Shown here: positions 24,391 through 32,386 of the stretch, one piece after another | Position numbering within the stretch: position 1 is the first letter of the stretch | Layout: each line of letters starts with the position of its first letter | Assembly: GCA_027485405.1 (NCBI GenBank) | Contig: JAIXRB010000116.1 | Span: 1 to 33,537 of the forward strand | Length of the DNA stretch: 33,537 nucleotides | Direction: 5' to 3' | Source of the DNA: Leptospiraceae bacterium | Lineage (GTDB): Bacteria; Spirochaetota; Leptospiria; Leptospirales; Leptospiraceae | Notes under the pieces: generated by a model | What the model was told of the DNA's origin: nothing | The model's database searches: none | Seen by the model: the letters and a program-made list of their open reading frames with translations, nothing else | Made by a program: the position numbers and the translations under genes

Positions 24391-25191
24391 TTGTTTCAAT
24401 TTATTGATCATCCCAAGTTTCCAAACGAATACGCGGTTTGCCAAAATACAGGAATCTTAAAATACAAAAAGGCAAAGGCTCGAGTCTACGGGGATTCCTA
24501 CTTCTCCGATGAGTACAAGGCGCAATACAACAAGACTTACTACGAAGACGAAACCAATTTACGTCAGTTAGCGGCTCAAAGGCTAAGCCTTTTAAAAAAT
24601 TTCCCTAAATCGAATCCTTCCCAAAAGCCAAAGCTATTGGAGCTTGGTTCTGCCGCTGGTTTCTTTTTGGATGAAGCAAGAAAACTGGGATTCGAAGTAC
24701 AGGGGTTTGAGCTTTCCGAAAGAGAAGTTGCGTATTCAGTCTCTTTGGGGCTAAACGTCCAGGCAAAAAGTTTTCTCGAGATTCCCCTCGATTCGTTCCA
24801 AAACCAGATGGATGTGGTAGCGGCTTTCTTTGTGATTGAGCATATTGTTGAGGCAGAACTGGCTTGGCAAAGACTGGCACATTGGGTCAAGCCAGGTGGA
24901 GTTTTACTAATTGCCGTTCCTTGTTTTTATGGGCCAACCTTTCAAACCAACCCAGAAGAGTGGTTTCGAACCCATCCTAGCGACCATTTCTACGATTACG
25001 ACAAAACCTCATTGAAAAAACTCTTGTCAGGACTAGGCTTTCAGCTAAATTACAGTAGACCTCTCTCCTACCACCCCATTCGGGACAGAGGCATACTAGG
25101 AAAATTACCGACCAAGGTTTACAAAACATTCGCGGATCTCTTTTCATACGGTGATACCGTACAAATTGCCGCGGTTAAGAAAACGAAATGA
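24391..25191 (+). CDS. Class I SAM-dependent methyltransferase
   Basis: A 266-residue protein with a Rossmann-type methyltransferase core: motif I LLELGSAAGFFLDEA (about 87-101), acidic turn VQGFELSE (about 108-115), DVVAAFFVIEHI (about 146-157) and a post-motif WVKPGGVLLIAVP (about 171-183). The pattern is that of UbiG/COQ5-like methyltransferases of class 11/23; the substrate is unknown. An N-terminal segment (YFSDEYKAQYNKTYYEDE) is typical of enzymes acting on sugars or lipids. The TTG at 24391 lies 2 bp after the TPR stop; AAAGGA sits about 13 bases upstream, so the start is uncertain. The end overlaps the helicase by 4 nt. Confidence 0.85.
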   Translation: MFQFIDHPKFPNEYAVCQNTGILKYKKAKARVYGDSYFSDEYKAQYNKTYYEDETNLRQLAAQRLSLLKNFPKSNPSQKPKLLELGSAAGFFLDEARKLGFEVQGFELSEREVAYSVSLGLNVQAKSFLEIPLDSFQNQMDVVAAFFVIEHIVEAELAWQRLAHWVKPGGVLLIAVPCFYGPTFQTNPEEWFRTHPSDHFYDYDKTSLKKLLSGLGFQLNYSRPLSYHPIRDRGILGKLPTKVYKTFADLFSYGDTVQIAAVKKTK

Positions 25192-26696
25192 AATTTAAAG
25201 AATTAAACCTGCACCCCACACTTGAGGATGCACTCGAAAAAATCGGCTACGTCGAACTCACTCCCATCCAGGCTAAGTCCATTCCCTATGCAATGGAAGG
25301 GAAAGACGTTACCGGACTCGCGCAAACTGGGACTGGAAAGACAATGGCGTTTCTACTCCCCACATTGCATCGGTTTCTCTCGGCAGAAGAATTGCCAAGC
25401 TCTCCGTATGCATTGGTTCTTTCACCCACTCGAGAACTAACAATGCAAATTGGAGAAGAGGCTGAAAAGCTCCTAAAAAACACCAACTTTGGTGTCGCCA
25501 CAATCATTGGTGGTAGTGACTACAAAGCGCAAGAAAAGGCACTCAAAAACGCAGTGATCGTTGTTGCTACTCCTGGTCGCCTAATGGACTTCGTAAAGAA
25601 CCATGGGCTGTCTTTGGATGCAGTGCAAGTTGTTATCATTGATGAAGCCGATAGAATGTTTGATATGGGCTTTGTCCAAGATTTAAAATACATTTTCCAT
25701 AAATGCAAGAATCGAAAGCAAAGTTTGTTGTTTAGCGCAACGCTCAGCTATGAAATTGTGCGTTTGGCGAGCAAATACTTAAATGAACCCATTGAAGTCC
25801 ATATCAATCCAGAGAAAGTTATTACCGAAAGAATCGAACAAAGTCTATTGCACTTGGGAAAAGAAGAAAAAATCCCCTATTTGATCAACTCTCTGTTACA
25901 AGAACCAATCGAAGGATTGGGAATCATTTTTACAAACTATAAAATGAACATTCCCAGAATCATTACCTCTCTGCGAAATTTTGGAATCACGGCGACAGGT
26001 CTTTCCTCTGAGCTTGACCAAAAAAAAAGAATCCGATTGCTCCGAGACTTTAAAGCAGGAAAGTACAAATACCTCGTAGCCACTGATGTCGCCTCACGAG
26101 GTATCGATATTGAAAACATTGATATCGTTTACAACTATGATCTTCCCCAAGATGCCGAAAATTACGTGCATCGAATTGGAAGAACTGCTAGGGCAGGGCG
26201 AAAAGGAAAATCCATTGCTTTTTGTTCGGAAGCCGACTATTCAGAACTAGAACGAATCGAGAATTACTTAAACTCTAAAATCCCCGTTGGACAAGTGAAC
26301 GAAGATTATATGCGTTATCCACAAGGTGAGTTTACACCTGTGTTTCCTGAAGAATCGATCCCAGGCGAACGGAAAGGTCGCCCTGAGCAAAATGGTCGAA
26401 GACCTGCCAGAAAAGGCAACAGGAATGAGAATGGCAATGAGAGCAGAAATGATCACCGAAGGGGCAAAACGGAATCTCAGCCACCTAGGTCTCAGCCTCA
26501 AAGAGGGAAAGGAAAACCAAAGAGGGATTTTGCGGATAGACCACAACCCAGGGAAAACTCCAGCCCTCGTTCAGAAAAACCGAAAAATGTTGATAAAAAC
26601 AGGCGCAACCTCTTCGACCTAGAAGAAGTGCAAAAAAGCCAATCTCCAGAAAAGAAAAGTCTTTGGAAAAAACTAACTTCCTGGTTTCGCAAATAA
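25188..26696 (+). CDS. DEAD-box ATP-dependent RNA helicase with basic C-terminal tail
   Basis: A 502-residue RhlE/RhlB-like RNA helicase, probably involved in RNA decay or ribosome assembly. Motifs: Q motif (Q28), Walker A AQTGTGKT (45-52), PTREL (80-84), TPGR (128-131), DEAD (152-155), SAT (183-185), and HRIGRTAR (328-335). After about 385 comes a low-complexity tail of about 115 residues rich in Arg, Gly, Asn, Pro and Ser, ending with an amphipathic basic-aromatic helix (KKSLWKKLTSWFRK). Such tails bind RNA or membranes. The start overlaps the methyltransferase stop (ATGA). A run of nine A at 26020-26028 lies in the coding frame. Which DEAD subfamily it belongs to is not settled. Confidence 0.95.
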   Translation: MKFKELNLHPTLEDALEKIGYVELTPIQAKSIPYAMEGKDVTGLAQTGTGKTMAFLLPTLHRFLSAEELPSSPYALVLSPTRELTMQIGEEAEKLLKNTNFGVATIIGGSDYKAQEKALKNAVIVVATPGRLMDFVKNHGLSLDAVQVVIIDEADRMFDMGFVQDLKYIFHKCKNRKQSLLFSATLSYEIVRLASKYLNEPIEVHINPEKVITERIEQSLLHLGKEEKIPYLINSLLQEPIEGLGIIFTNYKMNIPRIITSLRNFGITATGLSSELDQKKRIRLLRDFKAGKYKYLVATDVASRGIDIENIDIVYNYDLPQDAENYVHRIGRTARAGRKGKSIAFCSEADYSELERIENYLNSKIPVGQVNEDYMRYPQGEFTPVFPEESIPGERKGRPEQNGRRPARKGNRNENGNESRNDHRRGKTESQPPRSQPQRGKGKPKRDFADRPQPRENSSPRSEKPKNVDKNRRNLFDLEEVQKSQSPEKKSLWKKLTSWFRK

Positions 26697-27784
26697 GAGG
26701 AGGATTCTATTTCCTTCTCTTTGTTTGGTTTGGAGTTAGTTCCCTTGCTTCAGAAACTGTAAAGGTTCCCATCTATGGAAAGGGCAACTATCTTTCCATA
26801 GATGATGTATTGGTCTTTTTTCCAGAAATTCGAAAGCATTTCGACCCCATTTTTGATCTTGTCAGCCTAGAATCTCCCACTGGAAAACTAAAATTTCGGA
26901 TAGGTTCTGGGTTTTACACTTTCGATGGAAAAATAGAAAAAATAAGTAAAAAAATTTTAGAAAAAGACTCCACTCTCTATTTACCTTTAGAACTGACAGA
27001 AGCAATTTTGATCAACCTGATATCGTATGATGTCCGTTACAAGTTTAAATCCAATGAACTTTTGCTTGATATTGCAAAGGATGTCACTCCTAAAAAGGAC
27101 ATCAATGTCAAGGCGATCATAATTGATCCAGGGCATGGAGGAAAAGATCCAGGCACTTCAGATGCCGAAGGATACTTTGAAAAAAACGTTAGCTTGCAAG
27201 TGGGTCGTTATCTATATTTGTATCTTCGAAAATACTATCCTGAAATTAGAATCATAATGACTCGAAAGACAGATCATTTTATCGAACTGGAAGAGCGTTC
27301 CAGAATCGCCAATCGGATCTTAAAAGATACCAGAGATTCCATTTTTGTTTCTTTGCATTGCAACGCTTCGCTGAATGAAAAGGCAAATGGATTTGAAATC
27401 TATTATTTATCCCAAAGCCCTAGCACGGAACAAGCGAGAGAGGTAGCAATTTTAGAAAACAAATTTGTAAGTGCCCCTAAACGGCAAATTGCTCAAATCC
27501 AGTCCGAGTTGTTGTCGAGCGTTACCCAAAGGCGATCCAAGAGACTTGCTTCTAAAATTGAAGAAAGCTACGGAAAGAACTTGAGTGAGGCATTTCCATC
27601 TAGAGGGGTAAAAAAAGCGGACTTTTCAGTTTTACGGGGATCCTTAATGCCAGCAGTACTCGTAGAAATGGGTTACTTGACCAATTCAGGGGAATCTAAG
27701 AGCTTGAAGGATAAGGAGATACAAAAGCAGATTGCCCGATCCATCATCAAAGGAATCCGTTCGTACTCAGATGCAAAAGATTAA
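26663..27784 (+). CDS. Exported N-acetylmuramoyl-L-alanine amidase (AmiC/Amidase_3 type)
   Basis: A zinc amidase that cuts the bond between muramic acid and the peptide stem of peptidoglycan, in the periplasm. A signal peptide (FYFLLFVWFGVSSLA, about 15-29) is followed by an N-terminal region of about 110 residues that may be AMIN-like or a copper-amine-oxidase-like fold (beta strands, YLSIDDVLVFFPE). The Amidase_3 domain spans about 150-370, with Zn ligands H158 (DPGHGGKDPG), E173 (EKNVSLQ) and H232 (SLHCNAS), and catalytic E335 (LVEMGYLTN). The start is TTG 26663 (or CTG 26681) inside the end of the helicase gene; a strong AGAGGAGG occurs downstream at 26696-26703 without a start codon after it. 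Confidence 0.9.
   Translation: MEKTNFLVSQIRGGFYFLLFVWFGVSSLASETVKVPIYGKGNYLSIDDVLVFFPEIRKHFDPIFDLVSLESPTGKLKFRIGSGFYTFDGKIEKISKKILEKDSTLYLPLELTEAILINLISYDVRYKFKSNELLLDIAKDVTPKKDINVKAIIIDPGHGGKDPGTSDAEGYFEKNVSLQVGRYLYLYLRKYYPEIRIIMTRKTDHFIELEERSRIANRILKDTRDSIFVSLHCNASLNEKANGFEIYYLSQSPSTEQAREVAILENKFVSAPKRQIAQIQSELLSSVTQRRSKRLASKIEESYGKNLSEAFPSRGVKKADFSVLRGSLMPAVLVEMGYLTNSGESKSLKDKEIQKQIARSIIKGIRSYSDAKD
26696..26703 (+). promoter_or_regulatory. Shine-Dalgarno-like AGAGGAGG with no start codon after it
   Basis: A near-perfect anti-16S match sits just after the helicase stop (TAA 26694-26696), where a start for the amidase would be expected. The next in-frame codons are TTC TAT TTC CTT and none is a usual start. 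Either translation begins upstream at TTG 26663 or an unusual codon is used. Confidence 0.35.
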
Positions 27785-28526
27785 AGACATCATTCTCACC
27801 TATTTTGGTTCCTTTTACAAAATGGCAACAGGAGCAATTCCTCCCGATCCTCGCTATCTTTTCTTTTTCTTTTCTTGGTCTTTTGCTCTTCTCTTCTTTG
27901 CTTTTTTTGTTTTAGCTGGCAAAAACCCTTTTTCTCTGTTGAAACCATTCTCCTTGTTCAATCTACCTCGAATGGAAGGACGAATTGTTTACACTATCTT
28001 CATTTCAGATGGGGAGACCAACCAGATTGCAACAGAAAGACTTCTTCCCTCTCCCGAATCAGAACAGGATTTGGTGCATAGAATTGCTCGAGAAGTGGGA
28101 GCCCCACCTTACAGCACAGCAAAAATCACCATCACCCCCAAAAAGCTTTTAACCTTAGAAAACAGTTTATTGTCCGTTTGGTTTCGAAATAAGGACCAAG
28201 ATCTAATTCTCCACTGGAAAAGGGAAGGACTAGAGAAAGAGATAAGGAATTTTCGACTTCCACGTTATTCGACAACGGAAGTTGCTGATGAAGAAGTTGA
28301 AAAAGAAAACTACTATTCACTCCCTGAATTGCAAAGACAGGAATCCGAAGAATCCATCCAACGACGGAGAGACAACGTTTTGTTAGCTACATTTAAAGCC
28401 TTAGATGCCAGTCTCTTTGCAAATCTACCTAATCTAAAACGCATCCACCATAGGATCGATGGAAACAGAGAGGACTGGAAAACGGATTTTCCATACTCGT
28501 TTAAAGAACCGATCGAGCGGAAATAG
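27771..28526 (+). CDS. Single-span membrane protein, possibly GerMN-like
   Basis: A 251-residue protein with a short N-terminal segment, one transmembrane helix (about 30-51, LFFFFSWSFALLFFAFFVLAG) and a soluble part of about 190 residues. The soluble part starts with GRIVYTIFISDGETNQIATERLL and ends with ALDASLFANLPNLKRIHHRIDG; this spacing resembles a GerMN (sporulation/germination) domain, which is often coded next to amidases, but the likeness is by eye and weak. ATG 27771 lies inside the amidase end (14-nt overlap); a longer frame from 27732 is unlikely. Context suggests a cell-wall role with the amidase. It is convergent with ispG, 10 bp away. Confidence 0.7.
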   Translation: MQKIKDIILTYFGSFYKMATGAIPPDPRYLFFFFSWSFALLFFAFFVLAGKNPFSLLKPFSLFNLPRMEGRIVYTIFISDGETNQIATERLLPSPESEQDLVHRIAREVGAPPYSTAKITITPKKLLTLENSLLSVWFRNKDQDLILHWKREGLEKEIRNFRLPRYSTTEVADEEVEKENYYSLPELQRQESEESIQRRRDNVLLATFKALDASLFANLPNLKRIHHRIDGNREDWKTDFPYSFKEPIERK

Positions 28527-28536
28527 TTCCACTTTT

Positions 28537-30579
28537 TTAGGTTTCAGGCTCGATCCACATTCCGTTCTCTTTGATTAGGTCAATCAGTTTCGAATCGGCT
28601 TCTGTTTCGGAAACCCCTTTCAAAACGATCTCTTTCCCTTTGTACAAGTGAACTTTCCCAACACCAGCACCAACATATCCAAAGTCCGCGTCAGCCATTT
28701 CCCCGGGACCATTGACAATGCAACCCATCACCGCTATTTTAACACCACGAAGGTGTCCTGTTTTCGCTTTGATCTTTGCTGTGGTTGTCTGTAAATCGAA
28801 CATGGTTCTTCCACAAGAAGGGCAAGATATGTATTCTGTTTTTGATAGTCTAAGCCTTGTTGCTTGTAAAATATCGTATGCCAAATGAAACGAAAGATGT
28901 GCCGCCGAATCGGATACGTCTAGAGGCTTTGCGAAGTCTATTCGCAAAACGTCCCCAATTCCGTCCAGTAGTAGCCCACCCATATGCACTGAACAATCGT
29001 ATAAGGCGGATTCAAAATCTGTAAACTCTCCAGCGAGTAAGATGGGGAAGTCTACATCTTTTAGTAAAAAAGCCAGTTTTCGATACAGAACAGTAGAGAG
29101 TGTTTGCAAGGAGAAAAGGACTTGTTTGAGATTTCTCTTTTGGATATCTGCAAGCCAAAGCGGTACCGAATTCAGATTGTCCTCGGAAAAAGATAATTCT
29201 ACAGATCTGCCTTCTTTGGTATATAAGGCGAGATAATCCAAGAAACTTTCTAATTCGGGCAGGTCTAGTTTGCGCAGATTTTCGAAATACGAAACAGGAA
29301 GGATTAATTTTTGGAAAGCGAAGAATTCCTCAACAAACGACTCCCAATTGGTGAGGAGATCGTCTCCCAATCGAACGGAAATTGGGAAGCCAATGCTCCC
29401 CCTTTTTTTCACAGCAATCAGTTCCAATAGTTCCCATTCTGAATTCACATTGAACTTTATTATTTCGATATCACGAAAAGTCTTTCGAGCCGTGGCTGAA
29501 AGCGAAAGCAGGTCCTCAGGCAATGTTCCTAAGATAAAAGAAGTCTCCACTCGAACTGGTGAATTGTCTCCTAGATTCAATGTTGATAGGCTCGTTTCCT
29601 TAGAATAGAATCTTGAATAGGCAAAAGGGTCTCGAAACTCAAGAAAGTTACCGTTCTGGTTTACTTTGAGTTTATCGGCTTGTCCTTTCAAAAAAAGTTC
29701 GTTGTACTTAGCTACCAATCGTTTTGCGACCGGTATCTCTTCGATTGGGTCTTCGGTCAGGGAAACTCGAATTGTGTCGCCTAAACCATCTTCTAAGAGA
29801 GAACCAATTCCAGCTGAAGATTTGATTCTACCATCCTGCCCATCACCGGCTTCAGTGACTCCTAAATGCAGAGGGTAGTCCATATTCAATTCATAGAAAC
29901 GAGATACAAGCAATCGATAGGCTTGCACCATCGTTTGCGGATTGGATGATTTCATGGAAACGACTATGTCTCGGTATGAATTTCGTTCGGCGATTCGGAT
30001 AAATTCCAATGCGGATTCTACCATCCCTTGTGGTGTGTCTCCGTATCGATTCATGATTCGATCCGAAAGCGAACCATGATTTGTTCCTATTCGCATAGAC
30101 ACTCCCAATTCCTTTGCTCTCAAAACTAGGGGAGTGAAAACTTCTTCAATTCTTTCTAATTCTAAATTGTATTCCGCATCCGTGTATTCGAAGGTATCAA
30201 ATTTCTTTTTGTCCGCAAAATTGCCTGGATTGATCCGAACCTTTTCTACCCATTCTACACATTTGAGAGCGACGGTAGGGGTAAAATGAATGTCTGCCAC
30301 AAGCGGAACTTGGATCTTTTGCCTTTTCATTTCTTTGCGGATTTCAGGTAGGTTGTCTGCGTCCGCTTGGCTAGGAACAGTCACTCGAACGATTTCAGAA
30401 CCTACTTCCCAAAGTGCCTTAATTTGGGCAACCGAGGCTTCCGTATCTCTTGTGTTTGCCGTGATCATGGATTGCACTCGAATTGGGTTGTTGCCGCCAA
30501 TTCCTACATCTCCGGCTTTAACTTCGCGAGTTTGCCTTCGGGCATAATGAAAAGGAGATTCGTTGTATTTGGGATTCAT
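28537..30579 (-). CDS. ispG: 4-hydroxy-3-methylbut-2-en-1-yl diphosphate synthase, long form
   Basis: IspG (GcpE) converts methylerythritol cyclodiphosphate to HMBPP in the non-mevalonate isoprenoid pathway. The 680 residues are far longer than the E. coli form (about 370), because an extra domain (about 290-560) sits between the N-terminal TIM barrel (about 15-285) and the C-terminal 4Fe-4S domain, as in the plant, chlamydial and spirochaetal long forms. Iron-sulfur ligands C586, C589 (CPSC) and C620 plus E627 (GCIVNGPGE) are present. ATG 30579 is chosen over TTG 30630 because MNPKYNESPFHYARRQTREV is the usual opening of the long-form protein. It stands alone on the minus strand and diverges from a small rightward gene. 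Confidence 0.96.
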   Translation of the reverse strand: MNPKYNESPFHYARRQTREVKAGDVGIGGNNPIRVQSMITANTRDTEASVAQIKALWEVGSEIVRVTVPSQADADNLPEIRKEMKRQKIQVPLVADIHFTPTVALKCVEWVEKVRINPGNFADKKKFDTFEYTDAEYNLELERIEEVFTPLVLRAKELGVSMRIGTNHGSLSDRIMNRYGDTPQGMVESALEFIRIAERNSYRDIVVSMKSSNPQTMVQAYRLLVSRFYELNMDYPLHLGVTEAGDGQDGRIKSSAGIGSLLEDGLGDTIRVSLTEDPIEEIPVAKRLVAKYNELFLKGQADKLKVNQNGNFLEFRDPFAYSRFYSKETSLSTLNLGDNSPVRVETSFILGTLPEDLLSLSATARKTFRDIEIIKFNVNSEWELLELIAVKKRGSIGFPISVRLGDDLLTNWESFVEEFFAFQKLILPVSYFENLRKLDLPELESFLDYLALYTKEGRSVELSFSEDNLNSVPLWLADIQKRNLKQVLFSLQTLSTVLYRKLAFLLKDVDFPILLAGEFTDFESALYDCSVHMGGLLLDGIGDVLRIDFAKPLDVSDSAAHLSFHLAYDILQATRLRLSKTEYISCPSCGRTMFDLQTTTAKIKAKTGHLRGVKIAVMGCIVNGPGEMADADFGYVGAGVGKVHLYKGKEIVLKGVSETEADSKLIDLIKENGMWIEPET

Positions 30580-30668
30580 ATAAAAATGGACTCTTGCAAA
30601 CAAGGGTCTAGGATAGAAAAATCTTCGCAAGCTGTTCGAAAAAAAAACCGGGCTTTCAATTTCAAGGC

Positions 30669-30992
30669 ATGATAAGTCGAAAATACTCTATAGATGGGTT
30701 TTCGAAAATGAGTGCAGAATTAAAGACAATTGCCCAAAAATACTACCGAGTTCAGGTCACAGTAGCCATCTATCGAGAAGGAAACCTTTCCTACAAAAGC
30801 GAAATTCTCAGTCCAGCTCAGTTCAACAAAAGAACGGAAGCTCGGGAGCATATTCGAACTGAGATTCGGGAGAGACTAGAGCACTCTATGTTCTTTCGAT
30901 CCACTCGCTTGGACTATGATTTAGTCCGTTATACAGAAGAAAGTACTTGTAACACTTACTTGCGCTACTCGATCCAAGATTTTCAAAATTGA
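30669..30992 (+). CDS. Small hypothetical protein upstream of mutY
   Basis: A 107-residue soluble, Arg/Glu-rich protein with no signal peptide. It contains predicted beta strands (YYRVQVTVAIYREG) and a charged helix (KRTEAREHIRTEIRERLEHS). The start may be ATG 30669 or ATG 30708 (residue 14, MSAELKTIAQ); neither has a strong Shine-Dalgarno sequence. The stop shares bases with the TTG start of mutY (TTGA), so the two are coupled. No family is recognised. The 89-bp region between it and ispG is the likely promoter region for both and includes a nine-A run (30639-30647). Confidence 0.65.
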   Translation: MISRKYSIDGFSKMSAELKTIAQKYYRVQVTVAIYREGNLSYKSEILSPAQFNKRTEAREHIRTEIRERLEHSMFFRSTRLDYDLVRYTEESTCNTYLRYSIQDFQN

Positions 30993-32074
30993 GTCCTCAG
31001 GAATCACTTCTTCAATGGTTCCTAAAAAATAAACGAGATCTTCCTTTTCGAAAGAATAAAACTGCTTATTCGGTTTGGGTTTCTGAAATCATGCTTCAGC
31101 AAACAAGAGTTCAAGCAATGCTCCCGCTTTATTCGGCATTCTTATTAAAATTCCCCTTTGTCGAAGACTTAGCAAAAGCAGAATTAGAAGATGTACTGAG
31201 TGCCTGGAAGGGGCTTGGCTACTATTCTAGAGCTAAGAATCTTTGGAAGGGGGCACAAACTCTAGTCCGAGATTTCAATGGTGCCTTCCCGCGTGATTTG
31301 CAAGTGGCACTTTCTATTCCTGGAATTGGTCCCTACACGGCAAGGGCTGTTTTGTCCATAGCCCTAGGCGAACCTTACGCCGTCTTAGACGGAAACGTCA
31401 AGAGAGTGTTGTCCCGAGTCTTTCTGTACGAAAAAAACATTTTAGGCTCTCCCGCTGACAAAGACCTGCAAACCATTGCCGATCAATTCTTAAATCCTAA
31501 AGACCCAGGAAGCCACAACGAGGCTTTGATGGAATTGGGAGCAACAATCTGCCTGCCTTTAGATCCTAAATGCCTGCTCTGTCCTCTGGTAAATGATTGC
31601 GAAGCGAGAAAGAGAGGGCTTACCAAAGATTTGCCCATTCGAAAAAAAGAAAACGCAAAGGTCTCCGTAAACTTGATATTCCTGGTCGTTAAAAACAAGA
31701 GGGGAGAGATCCTTCTCACCAAAACCAAACATAGAAAGTTCTTTAAAACTGTTTGGGCTTTGCCACATGTTCTCATCCAAAAATCAGATTCAGCTCCTTC
31801 TCCAGATGACTTGCCAAGCTTTGAATCGGCATTGCTTTCTCGTTTTTCCTTCTCGGAAGAATTGGGAGGAGTGTCACACTCTATCACAAATCATGCGATC
31901 AAGGCCTTTATCAGAAAAACAGGTTTAAAAGAAGACCAAGAGTATTTGAGTTTCCAAAAGGAAAGGAAGGCTGAATTGCCAAAAGACTGGGAAGAGGGTT
32001 GGTTCTCAATGGACTCTATCTCTTCCAAATTCCCTTCTTCTTTAGCAAAGAAATTAGAAGGATTTTTTGTTTAA
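30989..32074 (+). CDS. mutY: A/G-specific adenine DNA glycosylase MutY
   Basis: Removes adenine mispaired with 8-oxoguanine. The 361-residue protein has an N-terminal HhH-GPD glycosylase domain with catalytic E33 (SEIMLQQT), the hairpin PGIGPYTARAV (111-121) and D134 (LDGNVKRV), the 4Fe-4S loop C188-x6-C195-x2-C198-x5-C204, and a C-terminal NUDIX-like 8-oxoG-recognition domain (about 220-355, NLIFLVVKNKRGEILL). All key residues are present. The start is a TTG sharing bases with the stop of the upstream gene (TTGA); no ATG lies near, and the encoded N-terminus SPQESLLQWFLKNKRDLPFR is typical of the family. Confidence 0.95.
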   Translation: MSPQESLLQWFLKNKRDLPFRKNKTAYSVWVSEIMLQQTRVQAMLPLYSAFLLKFPFVEDLAKAELEDVLSAWKGLGYYSRAKNLWKGAQTLVRDFNGAFPRDLQVALSIPGIGPYTARAVLSIALGEPYAVLDGNVKRVLSRVFLYEKNILGSPADKDLQTIADQFLNPKDPGSHNEALMELGATICLPLDPKCLLCPLVNDCEARKRGLTKDLPIRKKENAKVSVNLIFLVVKNKRGEILLTKTKHRKFFKTVWALPHVLIQKSDSAPSPDDLPSFESALLSRFSFSEELGGVSHSITNHAIKAFIRKTGLKEDQEYLSFQKERKAELPKDWEEGWFSMDSISSKFPSSLAKKLEGFFV

Positions 32075-32104
32075 CCCCTACTTATCCCTTGCATTCTGTC
32101 CCAA

Positions 32105-32386
32105 ATGGGGCAGAGAGTCATAACGATTCGAAAACTAAAGTATGACGAGGCAAAAGTCAAACTAGAGAGAGAAATGAACGAAGCATTTTTAGCAGGTGAA
32201 GAATTCGTGGATATTTTACATGGAATTGGGGAGGGCATTTTAAAAAGAATGGCAGAAGACTATGTCTCTCAGTCCGGCTTTTCCAAGCTCGTATCTAATG
32301 ATCCCATGTTTCGCCAAAACCCAGGTATAACAACTGTGCAATTGTTTCCACCTTCTAATTCTAAAAACCGAGCGGGTCGATTTTAA
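32105..32386 (+). CDS. Stand-alone Smr-domain-like protein
   Basis: A 93-residue protein resembling the Smr (MutS2 C-terminal) domain: TIRKLKYDEAKVKLEREMNEAF then FVDILHGIGEGILKRM, in which HGIGEG matches the HGxGxG motif of the family. Smr domains nick DNA or RNA. Here the first family motif (LDxHG near the start) is replaced by ITIRKLKY, so nuclease activity is doubtful. It lies 30 bp after mutY and its stop overlaps the cimA start (TAATG), so mutY-smr-cimA may be one transcript. No clear Shine-Dalgarno sequence precedes ATG 32105. Confidence 0.75.
   Translation: MGQRVITIRKLKYDEAKVKLEREMNEAFLAGEEFVDILHGIGEGILKRMAEDYVSQSGFSKLVSNDPMFRQNPGITTVQLFPPSNSKNRAGRF

Noticed and set aside
30580..30630. 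ispG start at TTG 30630
   Set aside because: The added 17 residues do not fit the usual N-terminus; ATG 30579 opens the typical long-form sequence.
30580..30668. Nine-A run in the ispG/mutY-side divergent region as a phase-variable promoter element
   Set aside because: A runs of this length are common in AT-rich genomes; spacing to any promoter box is unclear, so no phase-variation claim is made.
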